Origin: a virus | Length of the DNA: 21,987 nt | IMG/VR virus record: IMGVR_UViG_3300003873_000673 | Coordinates: 1 to 21,987 of that record | Direction: 5' to 3' (one strand) | Part shown: in pieces, positions 1 through 6,611 of the stretch | Layout of the letters: every line of letters begins with the position of its first letter | Numbering within the stretch: position 1 is the stretch's first letter | Translations under genes and position numbers: made by a program | Notes under the pieces: generated by a model | Databases searched by the model: none | Told to the model about the DNA's origin: nothing | The model's input: only the letters and a program-made list of their open reading frames with translations

Positions 1-222
1 CACTCAAAAGATAACGACAATGCAGTCGAACTCAAGGTGAGTAAGAACAGGCAAGAGGTAAAGCACGAGCCTATTAAACTCTGGCTAGATACTGATGAGC
101 TTAGATTCACAGATGTGCGCGTCTTTGAAACGGTTTATACGCCTATGCCTAGCTATGGTACTAATCAATCTCAGACACAACAGGCACCAGCATCAGACAA
201 AGTCGAGGTAGTTGTCATATGA
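1..222 (+). CDS. C-terminal fragment of a putative RecA-like AAA ATPase/helicase (5' end outside window)
   Basis: The reading frame is open from the first base of the window and ends with TGA at 220-222. A GTG occurs at 37, but the coding sense continues upstream of it (HSKDNDNAVELKVSKNR), so I read this as the end of a longer gene. A Leu-x-Val-x-Lys-Asn-Arg stretch followed by a polar tail resembles the last strand of the RecA-like ATPase core in phage and plasmid RepA/AAA_25 helicases. That would fit its place just before an initiator-like gene, with which it overlaps by four bases (ATGA). Only about 73 residues are visible and no Walker motif lies in the window. The fragment is certain to be open, but its family is a guess. 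Confidence 0.45.
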   Translation, partial: HSKDNDNAVELKVSKNRQEVKHEPIKLWLDTDELRFTDVRVFETVYTPMPSYGTNQSQTQQAPASDKVEVVVI

Positions 223-995
223 GAATGAATTACAAAAGTTATCCGACAGACTATGTGCAGCAACTCAAGCAAAATGCCAACAGAAAGAAAGCACGTGCTT
301 TTATGGAGTACTGGGATGATATGGAGCATGGAGACCACAACACTATACGCTTCTATGCTCAGAGTTGGGATGTCAGTGTTGGATGCACATCCAATTGGCT
401 AAAAGAATTTAATCATGAGATAGACCTTTTTCTATCACATTGGGACATTAGAAATAAGCAACACTATAGCTACGCAAAAAAATCGAGTGAACAAAAAGTG
501 AACAAAATGAACACAGATACAGCCCAAGAAGTAGGGCTTTGTAGAAAAGCAAATGAACACGAAGTGAACGAAGACTTTAATTTATATAATAACAATAATA
601 AAGGGCATTGGGCTTTTGACAAAGACTTTAATGAATTATATTTTGTTTATGGTGCAAATACTAAATACAAGGGAACGAAAGCAGAAGCTTATGAAGCTTT
701 TAAAAATGTTTCAGTAGATCTAAATCTTTTAAAGCTTGCAGCTATGAGATACTTACATGATCCAGAAACAGAAGGTCGTAGATATAATCTACCAAACTTC
801 CTAAAAAATGAAATCTATCTCTCTTACCTACCAAAAAGAATACGATTAACATTGGACGGTGTAGAGCGCATCGGTCTTTATGATGCAAACACATTGATAT
901 TTAAATCTGAGACAGATTCTTTTGTAGGGCAACTTACTTCAAGCAGGCTCGTTGAACTGTTTGAAACCAATAGCATGGAGTTTTTGAAGATATGA
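219..995 (+). CDS. Putative phage replication initiator (O-like), two domains joined by a low-complexity linker
   Basis: 258 residues with three parts. Residues about 15-85 look like a winged-helix DNA-binding domain (NTIRFYAQSWDVSVGCTSNW is a plausible helix-turn-helix). Residues about 88-130 are a polar Asn/Glu/Lys linker. The rest is a compact C-terminal domain (YGANTKYKGTKAEAYEAFK and a Tyr/Leu-rich end), similar to the ends of phage replication and helicase-loader proteins. The start is the ATG overlapping the upstream stop, and the end overlaps the next gene by four bases. The linker DNA carries TGAACA direct repeats followed by an AT-rich block, the arrangement seen at lambda ori inside gene O. 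The initiator call rests mostly on that and on neighbourhood. I did not recognise a specific family. Confidence 0.5.
   Translation: MRMNYKSYPTDYVQQLKQNANRKKARAFMEYWDDMEHGDHNTIRFYAQSWDVSVGCTSNWLKEFNHEIDLFLSHWDIRNKQHYSYAKKSSEQKVNKMNTDTAQEVGLCRKANEHEVNEDFNLYNNNNKGHWAFDKDFNELYFVYGANTKYKGTKAEAYEAFKNVSVDLNLLKLAAMRYLHDPETEGRRYNLPNFLKNEIYLSYLPKRIRLTLDGVERIGLYDANTLIFKSETDSFVGQLTSSRLVELFETNSMEFLKI
487..605 (+). other. Candidate replication origin: TGAACA iterons, small inverted repeat and AT-rich block inside the initiator gene
   Basis: TGAACA occurs at 488-493, 499-504, 508-513 and 554-559, with TGAACG at 565-570, all in the same orientation. Two neighbouring pairs are 11 bp apart, about one helical turn. 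Between the two groups lies an inverted repeat, AGCCC (521-525) and GGGCT (534-538). Immediately after the repeats, about 571-603 is almost entirely A/T. Lambda has the same order (iterons, then an AT-rich strand-opening region) inside its O gene linker. The repeats are short, so function is inferred from the arrangement. Confidence 0.45.
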
Positions 996-1789
996 TTACA
1001 TCAAATATAGAGCAGATTATAAAAGAAATGACAGACTTTGAAAAGAAGCAGCTGCCGTACATAATGAAGTGTACTGCTAATGACATAGCATTTGATGTGA
1101 TGAACACAGCTCGTAAGGAAGTGCGAATGAAGTTTAATGGGCAGAGTTTAGCAAGTGCGATTCTAGTAAATCAAGCAACCAAACAAAATCCAGTTGCAGA
1201 AGTATTTGTAAGTGATGCGTTTAGAGGGATAGGTAAAACTCAATATGCAACACCAACATGGAAAGTTCATGCATTAACAGTACTTGAAAAAGGTGGAATG
1301 AGACCAACAAAAAGCATGGAAAGATTGATGGTAAAGGCTGGTCTTTTACGAGGTACAGAAGTTCTTATTCCTGATGGAAAGATTGAGCCTTGGGTCTATG
1401 TTCAATTAATGTCTGTACTGCATCTTAACTGGAAACCAGGATACAATGCAAACGAAACAAAAGGGAGTAGAAAACGAAGAGAAACAGCTCTGAAAAATGC
1501 AGGGAAATCGGAATCTAAATTTTTCGTTGTTACTACAAAACATATTGCAATATCTCGACATTTTGGAAAAGTAAAACAAAAAAGAACCGGTTTAGCACCT
1601 GGAATATATGCACGCATGTTGGACAATGCAGACAAAAGACAAGTATTTAGGTTATTTAAGATAGGGAGTAATACTAATTATATGAAACGATGGGACTTAG
1701 AAAGAATAGTACATCTTATTTATGATAAAAGAGGGTATAAATATTTTAGTAAAGCCTATGATTATGCAATGTTTACTGCAAGAAGATGA
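992..1789 (+). CDS. Putative phage tail-completion/minor tail protein (family uncertain)
   Basis: 265 residues. The start ATG overlaps the end of the previous gene by four bases (ATGA). The pattern fits a phage structural family I recognise only loosely: an N-terminal helix (EQIIKEMTDFEKKQLPYIM), a segment A-x-x-VMNTARKEVRMKF, a K-x-x-Q-YATPTWKVHAL basic patch, a central GYNAN-x-T-x-GSRKRR turn, and a C-terminal run ending in A-x-x-TARR. Similar proteins sit among neck or tail genes and have been compared with lambda gpZ. Its place here, upstream of the terminase genes rather than with the tail genes, is unusual. It could instead be an unrelated protein of the replication region. Confidence 0.35.
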   Translation: MITSNIEQIIKEMTDFEKKQLPYIMKCTANDIAFDVMNTARKEVRMKFNGQSLASAILVNQATKQNPVAEVFVSDAFRGIGKTQYATPTWKVHALTVLEKGGMRPTKSMERLMVKAGLLRGTEVLIPDGKIEPWVYVQLMSVLHLNWKPGYNANETKGSRKRRETALKNAGKSESKFFVVTTKHIAISRHFGKVKQKRTGLAPGIYARMLDNADKRQVFRLFKIGSNTNYMKRWDLERIVHLIYDKRGYKYFSKAYDYAMFTARR

Positions 1790-1965
1790 AAAAGGTACTC
1801 CGTGCGGCTCATGTATTTGAGGGTAATTGGCACCTCGATTTCTCATTATTTATCAATTTTTGAAAGTAGGTGAAATCGGTTTTTAGGTTAAAAGGTTAAG
1901 TGGTTAAGTGGTTAAATTGGTGAATTTTGTAAAAAGGTTAAATTTTAAAAAGTGAGGGTTTGAAA
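1790..1965. promoter_or_regulatory. Gene-free strip upstream of terS; candidate cos/pac region
   Basis: About 175 bases with no supportable gene on either strand. The left part has a GC-rich patch with partial two-fold symmetry (CCGTGCGG at 1800-1807) in otherwise AT-rich DNA. The right part holds tandem GGTTAA repeats, listed separately. In lambda-type phages the packaging cut site and the small-terminase binding sites lie directly upstream of the small terminase gene, as this strip does. That is positional inference; no known cos sequence is recognised. Confidence 0.4.
1886..1941 (+). repeat. GGTTAA tandem repeats with exact 8-bp period
   Basis: GGTTAA occurs at 1886-1891, 1894-1899, 1902-1907 and 1910-1915, each exactly 8 bp after the last, and again at 1936-1941. 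Looser copies (GGTGAA) are at 1869-1874 and 1919-1924. The array ends about 25 bases before the terS start codon. Possible roles are binding sites for the small terminase (as at lambda cosB), iterons for another protein, or autoregulation of terS. Confidence 0.6.
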
Positions 1966-2508
1966 ATGGTTGAAGTAAGTAAGAGTGAATTGGCAGCACA
2001 ACTTGGTGTAAAACCTTCAATGGTTTCTAAGCATGTGAAGTCTGGTGTACTTGATGGATGCTACACACCAAACGGAAAAAAACTCTATCTTGAAAAAGCG
2101 ATACAGGCGATAGCTCTCTCACGAAAAAAGGGTTCAGATGAGAGTGTGCCGGATACTGATACGGTTGATGAGATACCAGAGCAGATATATACTGCTGAAT
2201 CACAGCAGGAACTATCAAAACTTTTACTTCTCGCGAAGTCTCCATCACAAAAGGTGCAGATTACTAAAGATTTTTGGGTTGGAAAGATTAATAGGCAGAG
2301 GTTTTTAGAGGCTGAAGGGGAGCTCATTAGCGTAAAAGATGCGAAAGTGGCCATTGAGACGCTTCTTGGTCCACTCAATCAATACCTTAACGATCAGGGG
2401 AGTAATCTAAAAAATAACTTTCCGAATATTCCTGTTGAGGTGATGGAGTGGCTTGATGAGGAAAACAACAGACTCAAAGAGCAGCTTAGGGTAACGCAAT
2501 GGGATTGA
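1966..2508 (+). CDS. Terminase small subunit (Nu1-like, HTH)
   Basis: 180 residues from the ATG at 1966. A TTG at 1960 is in frame, but the ribosome binding site (GTGAGG at 1952-1957) is well spaced only for the ATG. Residues 5-50 form a helix-turn-helix resembling lambda Nu1 (SKSELAAQLGVKPSMVSKHV, then a basic wing with YTPNGKKLYL). The C-terminal half (KVQITKDFWVGKINRQRFLE, then an amphipathic end) is typical of the part that binds the large subunit. It ends overlapping terL by ten bases, the usual arrangement. It should bind DNA at the packaging site, probably the repeats just upstream, and recruit the large subunit. Confidence 0.8.
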   Translation: MVEVSKSELAAQLGVKPSMVSKHVKSGVLDGCYTPNGKKLYLEKAIQAIALSRKKGSDESVPDTDTVDEIPEQIYTAESQQELSKLLLLAKSPSQKVQITKDFWVGKINRQRFLEAEGELISVKDAKVAIETLLGPLNQYLNDQGSNLKNNFPNIPVEVMEWLDEENNRLKEQLRVTQWD

Positions 2509-4382
2509 GTGATCAACAAAAGCAGATTATTGACTATGGCATCAATATTTTAAAGCCAAAACCAAAACTCACCGGTTCGCAGTGGGCAGATAAGTACTTC
2601 TACCTCTCTGCTGAGTCTTCATCTGCTCCAGGTAAGTGGCATACACGACCGTGGCAAAGAGAGATCATCGATGCTATGACTGACAACACTACAAAAATAT
2701 GCGTCTTTAAAAAGCCCACAAGGGTTGGATATACCAAAATGCTCAATATTGCTGCGGCGTTTTATATTCATCAGCACCCATCAGTGCAGTTGCATTATCA
2801 ACCAAATGCAGATGAGGCAAAGGGGTATGCAGAAGATGAGTTTGAGCCCATGGTACGTGACAACAGAGTCATTTCAAAGCTTATAGAGACACCAAACATG
2901 CGTGGTCGTGTCAAAAAAGAGAAAACCATCAAAAAACTTTATCCTGGAGGGTATGCAGAGTTTCTCGGTGCGGAGTCTGATAGGAATTTTAACAGACGAA
3001 CTGCAAGGGTTGTGAGTGCCGATGAGCTCGATACATGGAAAAAAGAGGTCGGTAATGCCGGTGATGTTGTGGCCACTATGATGCGAAGAACATCGGACTT
3101 TTGGGACAGAAAAAACATACTTGGAGGAAAGCCTATAGGCGGTGAGTTTACGGCTGAAATGGATGATGATAAACTTGATGGAATCTCACTTATTGACTAC
3201 TGGTTCAAGAAGGGAAGTCAGGAATATAGGCACTTACCGTGCCCATATTGTAAGTTTTATCAAAGGTTTGATTTTGAAGATTTAACCTGGAATAAGGACA
3301 AAGATGAAAACGGCAACACCATCGCACACCATCCTGAAACAGCGCATTTCACGTGTAAAAAATGTGGCGAGAGAATTTACGACCAGCACAAAAGAGATAT
3401 GGATAAAAAAGGCAAATGGGTAGCAGAAAATCCAAAAGCACTTCGTGATGGGATCCGCTCTTTTCACATCTGGGCGATGCTTTCTTACTCTCCAAATGTT
3501 ACATGGGCAGATATCGCTAGAGAGTTTTTGGCTTCTAAAAATGACAGACTCAAACTCAAAGCTTTCACCAGTGAAGTTCTTGCACTTACATGGGAAGATG
3601 AGTACGAAAAGGTCAACATAGGCGACTGGGAAGAGAGAAAAGAACCGTATACCTCACAAGTACCTGAAGGTGTGTATGTTTTAACAGCCGGTGCAGATAC
3701 TCAAGATGACAGGATTGAGTGTGAAGTTGTTGGATGGGGTGCAGCGGAAGAGAGCTGGAGCATAGAGTACAAAATATTTTATGGCGATACTTCCAAGCCT
3801 GAAGTATGGCAGCGTTTTGATGAGTTTCTTTTGAAGACATACACACATGAGAGCGGTGGTCTTATGCGTGTTTACTGCTGCGGGTTAGATACACAGGGGC
3901 ATAGAGCAAAAGAGGCGTATGCGTTTTGTAAGGCACGATTTCACAGGCGTATATTTGCCTTTAAAGGTTCAAGTACTGTTGATGCACCTATTGCACCGCG
4001 TTTGGCAAGTAGAAACAACAAGGGCAAAGTACCACTGTTTCTCATAGGTGTCAATCAGGCAAAGGATGTGATCTATTCTCACATCATGACCGAAGCACCA
4101 GGACCAGGATATATGCACTTTCCTCAAGAGGATGTGTACTCTGCCGAGTACTTCAAACAGCTTACGGCTGAAAAAAGAGACAAAAGAGGAAAATGGATTA
4201 AGACCAGGGCTCGAAATGAGGCTCTTGATGTCAGAGTGTACGGTTATGCCTCTTTGTTCGTTTCAGGTGTAGATATAGAGCTTCTAGCGGCAAATAATAA
4301 ACCTATCATGCATGTACAAACACACAAAGCAGAAAAAAAGCAGCGAAGAAGAGAAAAAAGAGACTATTTGGAGGAGTTTTAA
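2499..4382 (+). CDS. Terminase large subunit, GpA family
   Basis: 627 residues, close to lambda gpA in length. The N-terminal ATPase shows the family's deviant Walker A segment (KKPTRVGYTK, residues 71-80, compare lambda KSARVGYSK) and a Walker B-like VVSADELD (residues 171-178). Two CxxC pairs (C248/C251 and C286/C289) suggest a small zinc-binding insertion. The C-terminal nuclease is marked by GADTQDDRIE, with D400 and D403 placed where the metal-binding aspartate of lambda gpA lies, and by a later DTQGHRAKEA segment. The start ATG lies inside the end of terS. Its role is ATP-driven DNA translocation into the prohead and cutting of the concatemer. Confidence 0.95.
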   Translation: MGLSDQQKQIIDYGINILKPKPKLTGSQWADKYFYLSAESSSAPGKWHTRPWQREIIDAMTDNTTKICVFKKPTRVGYTKMLNIAAAFYIHQHPSVQLHYQPNADEAKGYAEDEFEPMVRDNRVISKLIETPNMRGRVKKEKTIKKLYPGGYAEFLGAESDRNFNRRTARVVSADELDTWKKEVGNAGDVVATMMRRTSDFWDRKNILGGKPIGGEFTAEMDDDKLDGISLIDYWFKKGSQEYRHLPCPYCKFYQRFDFEDLTWNKDKDENGNTIAHHPETAHFTCKKCGERIYDQHKRDMDKKGKWVAENPKALRDGIRSFHIWAMLSYSPNVTWADIAREFLASKNDRLKLKAFTSEVLALTWEDEYEKVNIGDWEERKEPYTSQVPEGVYVLTAGADTQDDRIECEVVGWGAAEESWSIEYKIFYGDTSKPEVWQRFDEFLLKTYTHESGGLMRVYCCGLDTQGHRAKEAYAFCKARFHRRIFAFKGSSTVDAPIAPRLASRNNKGKVPLFLIGVNQAKDVIYSHIMTEAPGPGYMHFPQEDVYSAEYFKQLTAEKRDKRGKWIKTRARNEALDVRVYGYASLFVSGVDIELLAANNKPIMHVQTHKAEKKQRRREKRDYLEEF

Positions 4383-4383
4383 G

Positions 4384-4602
4384 ATGGCATTACAAAAGAG
4401 AATTTATTTACCGCGCAGCACAATAGACTATGCAGCGATTAGAGCCGTGTATGAGTATGCAGAAGATGAGGGTTTGACATTTGGCAAGGCGTTAGAGAGA
4501 ATACTCTTGGATTCTCAAAAGTTCAATGTTTATCTTGAAAAACTCTCAAAAGGGAGTGAGTGGTTTGCAAAAGATGCGGAAGATTTTAAAGAGTCTTCGT
4601 AA
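4384..4602 (+). CDS. Small hypothetical protein after terL
   Basis: 72 residues from the ATG at 4384, which has an excellent binding site (GGAGGAG at 4371-4377). The longer open frame starting at 4312 lies within terL and has no such site, so I reject it. The protein is helical and charged (PRSTIDYAAIRAVYEYAEDEGLTF). It sits where lambda has gpW, but a better gpW candidate is at 7861. It could be a head-associated or regulatory protein. Family not recognised. Confidence 0.65.
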   Translation: MALQKRIYLPRSTIDYAAIRAVYEYAEDEGLTFGKALERILLDSQKFNVYLEKLSKGSEWFAKDAEDFKESS

Positions 4603-4630
4603 AAATATGCTATAATTCCGCACATTTTTT
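4575..4630 (+). terminator. Possible terminator overlapping the orphan promoter
   Basis: A 7-bp inverted repeat (TGCGGAA 4575-4581, TTCCGCA 4616-4622) spans the end of the small gene and is followed, after two bases, by six T residues. The loop is long (34 bases) and an inner GAAGA/TCTTC pairing competes with it, so this is a weak call. Confidence 0.25.
4608..4616 (+). promoter_or_regulatory. Rightward extended -10 promoter (TGCTATAAT)
   Basis: TG-C-TATAAT at 4608-4616 is a perfect extended -10. There is no clear -35, as is usual for Campylobacterota sigma-70 promoters. Transcription would begin near 4623. The right half of the element overlaps an inverted repeat (TGCGGAA 4575-4581, TTCCGCA 4616-4622) followed by TTTTTT (4625-4630), so the same place could also act as a terminator of the packaging genes. 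Confidence 0.55.
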
Positions 4631-4787
4631 AAAAAGCGTGCTACAAAAAGAAACATTTATGTGTTGCTAAGTGGCAAAAAATGGTACTAAGTTTGCTGTT
4701 TGTGTAGATATGGTACTATTTTATTAATAAGTTAGGCGTCGAAAGACAATATAGCACACAAATCATTTTTAATTTGGAGGTTGTGTT

Positions 4788-4823
4788 ATGAAAAATGTTA
4801 TTCAAGGTGAAGGTGGACTTTAG
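4788..4823 (+). CDS. Micro-ORF 1 (11 residues), candidate leader peptide
   Basis: ATG at 4788 follows GGAGG (4776-4780) at ideal spacing and reads MKNVIQGEGGL then TAG. Its stop codon abuts the left arm of a 9-bp inverted repeat (4824-4832 with 4861-4869). It could be a leader peptide, a remnant, or chance. The strong binding site and its likeness to the second micro-ORF are why it is listed. Confidence 0.3.
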   Translation: MKNVIQGEGGL

Positions 4824-4856
4824 TTCCATTTTCAAAATAAATCAAAAAGGAATCTT

Positions 4857-4883
4857 ATGAAAAATGGAATCGAAGGTATCTAA
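4857..4883 (+). CDS. Micro-ORF 2 (8 residues), similar start to micro-ORF 1
   Basis: ATG at 4857 follows AAAAAGG (4844-4850) and reads MKNGIEGI then TAA. Its start codon lies in the loop of the 9-bp inverted repeat 4824-4832/4861-4869. It shares the pattern MKN-x-I-[QE]-G with micro-ORF 1. It overlaps the stop codon of the leftward gene by four bases. Confidence 0.25.
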   Translation: MKNGIEGI

Positions 4884-5545
4884 CACCATTTAAAGTAAAG
4901 TGCTTCCCACTCTTCAGCCAAAGTTTTATCTTTGTGCTTGTCTCTTCTATGCTCTATGTAGGGCTTAAAAAATTCAAAGTTTTTTACTATTACATGCTCT
5001 AGAGACTCTTTTACAAGAGTTTCATCAAGCATTTCGCTCTTTATTCCTATGGCTATAATTTCATATGTATTGATTATAGATAATAAATTTCGAATAATAC
5101 TTACACCATCTTCAGTCATAGAACACATATCTGAAGTTTCTGAAATCTGATAATCTTTACATACCCACTTGTGAACCTCTTCATGGTTTAGTGGATTGTC
5201 TATTCTTCTTCTATCGGTAAAGCTGATAACTTCTCCATTTTCATTTTGAATAGCTTGTGTTTTTATAACAGCTTTATCTATATCAAGCCTAAACTCTTCT
5301 AGGTCTTTTACATAGAATGATATCTTTTCATATGCAAGATGTTTTTTATTCCAGGCGTTGTCTTGTTTGTATTTAAGTAATGCAATAATTGCAGATCCAG
5401 CGATGAACGGGTAGGATATTATCTTTACTATATATTCTGCAGATTGAAGATTCACTTCTATAAAAAAAGCAACGCTAATGAGCGTTATAATAGATCCAGT
5501 GATAAGACCTGCTGTTAATGATACATTATCGTATTTTTTTATCAT
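4880..5545 (-). CDS. DUF4760-like membrane protein
   Basis: 221 residues. Two hydrophobic helices near the N-terminus (about residues 9-29, AGLITGSIITLISVAFFIEV, and 38-58) are followed by a soluble helical domain. The C-terminal part (LLSIINTYEIIAIGIKSEML, then FFKPYIEHRRDKHKD and a final EEWEALYFKWC) matches my memory of DUF4760 proteins, whose function is not established. It is the last gene of a three-gene leftward operon, two bases after its neighbour. In a phage cassette with a regulator it may act at the host membrane, for example in superinfection exclusion. That is inference only. Confidence 0.6.
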   Translation of the reverse strand: MIKKYDNVSLTAGLITGSIITLISVAFFIEVNLQSAEYIVKIISYPFIAGSAIIALLKYKQDNAWNKKHLAYEKISFYVKDLEEFRLDIDKAVIKTQAIQNENGEVISFTDRRRIDNPLNHEEVHKWVCKDYQISETSDMCSMTEDGVSIIRNLLSIINTYEIIAIGIKSEMLDETLVKESLEHVIVKNFEFFKPYIEHRRDKHKDKTLAEEWEALYFKWC

Positions 5546-5547
5546 CT

Positions 5548-6288
5548 CTATTTAAACCTTTGAATATATTGCCCATAAAGTGAGGCATCAAACTCATTGT
5601 CATATTCTTCCATCTCTGGTTCACTGTCAAGCTCTAATTCATCAAGTAAATACTCACTTTTTGATACTAAACGATTGAATTTTTTAGCTTTTTCTTCTTC
5701 TGGTAACTCAGATTCCACAATCTTCCTAAATTTGATAAGTTCTTTTACTTCATCCGTTAAACATTCTTCAGCGGTTTCTTTAGCATCATCTACCTCGTAA
5801 AAAGTTACAAAATCAAATTTATCTTGTAGATATTTATCAAATTCATTATATTTTTCCGGTGTTATGAGCTTCCCAATTAGTTTTAATTCTTCAAGTTCTG
5901 TGTCAGTATCTGGATCATCAAAGTAATAGTATCTATAAGGTTTGTCATATGCTATATCTATTGCGGTTCTCAAAATATCCATTTGCTCTTCTATTTTTTC
6001 AGCCTTAATTTCATCTTCTTCGTATTGGTACTTTTCTTCAAGTTTATCAAATCTAGTTTCTAAAGCTTCAATACCACTGAGTGTTTTAACTTTTTCAGCT
6101 ATTTCTTCTGCCTGTTTTTCTTTCTCATCTTCACTCATTGGCGTGAATGTAGTCATTGATTTTTTAGATGGCGTCTTTATTCCTAGTGTTTTATTTATCT
6201 TATTAACAGCTCTTTTTCCTTTTTTTATTTCCTTGTCTATATAGGCATAGGCAATAAAAACCAAAACAAGGACAGTAATGATTTCCAT
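5548..6288 (-). CDS. Membrane-anchored acidic coiled-coil protein, unknown function
   Basis: 246 residues. The N-terminus is one membrane helix (residues about 2-17, IITVLVLVFIAYAYID) followed by a basic stretch (KEIKKGKRAVNK), which predicts a cytoplasmic C-terminus. The remainder is very acidic and largely helical, with a likely coiled coil near residues 52-105 and an acidic tail (SEPEMEEYDNEFD). Its start codon overlaps the stop of the HTH gene and its stop lies two bases before the DUF4760-like start, so the three are surely co-transcribed and probably act together. No family recognised. Confidence 0.65.
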   Translation of the reverse strand: MEIITVLVLVFIAYAYIDKEIKKGKRAVNKINKTLGIKTPSKKSMTTFTPMSEDEKEKQAEEIAEKVKTLSGIEALETRFDKLEEKYQYEEDEIKAEKIEEQMDILRTAIDIAYDKPYRYYYFDDPDTDTELEELKLIGKLITPEKYNEFDKYLQDKFDFVTFYEVDDAKETAEECLTDEVKELIKFRKIVESELPEEEKAKKFNRLVSKSEYLLDELELDSEPEMEEYDNEFDASLYGQYIQRFK

Positions 6289-6494
6289 TATTTTTCTTCC
6301 CCCTCTTGCTTACTTGCCATCTCTTTAAGTTCTATGCAGTTTTTGATCATCTCTATGGTGATGTTGTTTTTTTTGCAGAAGGCTCCGGTTTTTGTTAGTT
6401 CTAGGAGTTTTGGGAATTTTACTTTCCAACCTTTTATTGTTGCTTCACTTTTGTCTGTATATTCAGCTATGTCTTTATAAGTTACTTTTTTCAT
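6288..6494 (-). CDS. Small helix-turn-helix regulator
   Basis: 68 residues. Residues 4-30 (VTYKDIAEYTDKSEATIKGW) read as a helix-turn-helix of the Cro/MerR-like size range, followed by a basic segment and a Lys/Glu tail. It is the first gene of the leftward operon, facing the antirepressor gene across about 150 bases of operator-rich DNA, so it is the likely repressor of one or both promoters there. A TATAAT lies six bases upstream of its ATG and there is no ribosome binding site, so its mRNA may be leaderless, as for lambda cI from PRM. It has no room for a cleavable C-terminal domain as in CI/LexA. Confidence 0.7.
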   Translation of the reverse strand: MKKVTYKDIAEYTDKSEATIKGWKVKFPKLLELTKTGAFCKKNNITIEMIKNCIELKEMASKQEGEEK

Positions 6495-6500
6495 AAAAAG

Positions 6501-6506
6501 ATTATA
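6501..6506 (-). promoter_or_regulatory. Leftward -10 box giving a possibly leaderless HTH mRNA
   Basis: On the minus strand TATAAT is followed by six bases (CTTTTT) and then the ATG of the HTH gene at 6494. A sigma-70 start site usually lies about seven bases after the -10, which is the A of the start codon. No Shine-Dalgarno sequence is present. Confidence 0.5.
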
Positions 6507-6544
6507 TTTTAAAACTTCTTATAAAATTCTTTTTTTATGTGAAA

Positions 6545-6560
6545 GTTTCCTATTCGAAAC
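6545..6560. promoter_or_regulatory. Operator 1 (16-bp palindrome GTTTC-N6-GAAAC)
   Basis: GTTTCCTATTCGAAAC lies between the divergent HTH and antirepressor genes. It shares 14 of 16 bases with operator 2 at 6612-6627. A related half-site TTTCCTAT is at 6581-6588, and an inverted half-site TTCTTATA is at 6516-6523, close to the leftward promoter. The likely binder is the HTH protein encoded alongside. Confidence 0.6.
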
Positions 6561-6587
6561 CAATTAATAAAAATATAAGTTTTCCTA

Positions 6588-6596
6588 TGTCATACT
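6588..6596 (+). promoter_or_regulatory. Candidate rightward promoter of the antirepressor gene
   Basis: TGTCATACT is close to an extended -10 (TGnTATAAT), with no obvious -35. The start would fall near 6603, between the operator half-site at 6579-6588 and operator 2. This is a modest match, chosen partly because of how the operators sit around it. Confidence 0.35.
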
Positions 6597-6611
6597 TTCG
6601 GCATCTTTAAT

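Larger units (their letters stand above)
4603..4879. other. Intergenic region at the cassette edge: promoter, possible leader/small RNA, two micro-ORFs
   Basis: About 277 bases without a conventional gene. It starts with a strong rightward extended -10 (TGCTATAAT). It contains complementary TGTGTTGCTA (4660-4669) and TAGCACACA (4752-4760), a 9-bp inverted repeat TTCCATTTT (4824-4832) and AAAATGGAA (4861-4869), and two tiny ribosome-bound-looking ORFs. The next long gene to the right is on the other strand, so a transcript from this promoter would be a short leader or a non-coding or antisense RNA reaching the 3' end of the DUF4760-like gene. Confidence 0.5.

Noticed and set aside
4731-4883. 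GTTAGGC (4731-4737) and ATCTAAC (4877-4883) look like integron attC core sites.
   Set aside because: In an attC the RYYYAAC core must precede GTTRRRY with a foldable stem between. Here the order is reversed, and no RYYYAAC lies within about 130 bases upstream of GTTAGGC.
5597-6244. Plus-strand open frames rich in serine opposite the leftward coiled-coil gene (5597-5800 and 5942-6244).
   Set aside because: They mirror the acidic Glu/Asp/Lys codons of the real gene on the other strand and have no binding sites. The leftward genes form a clean operon.
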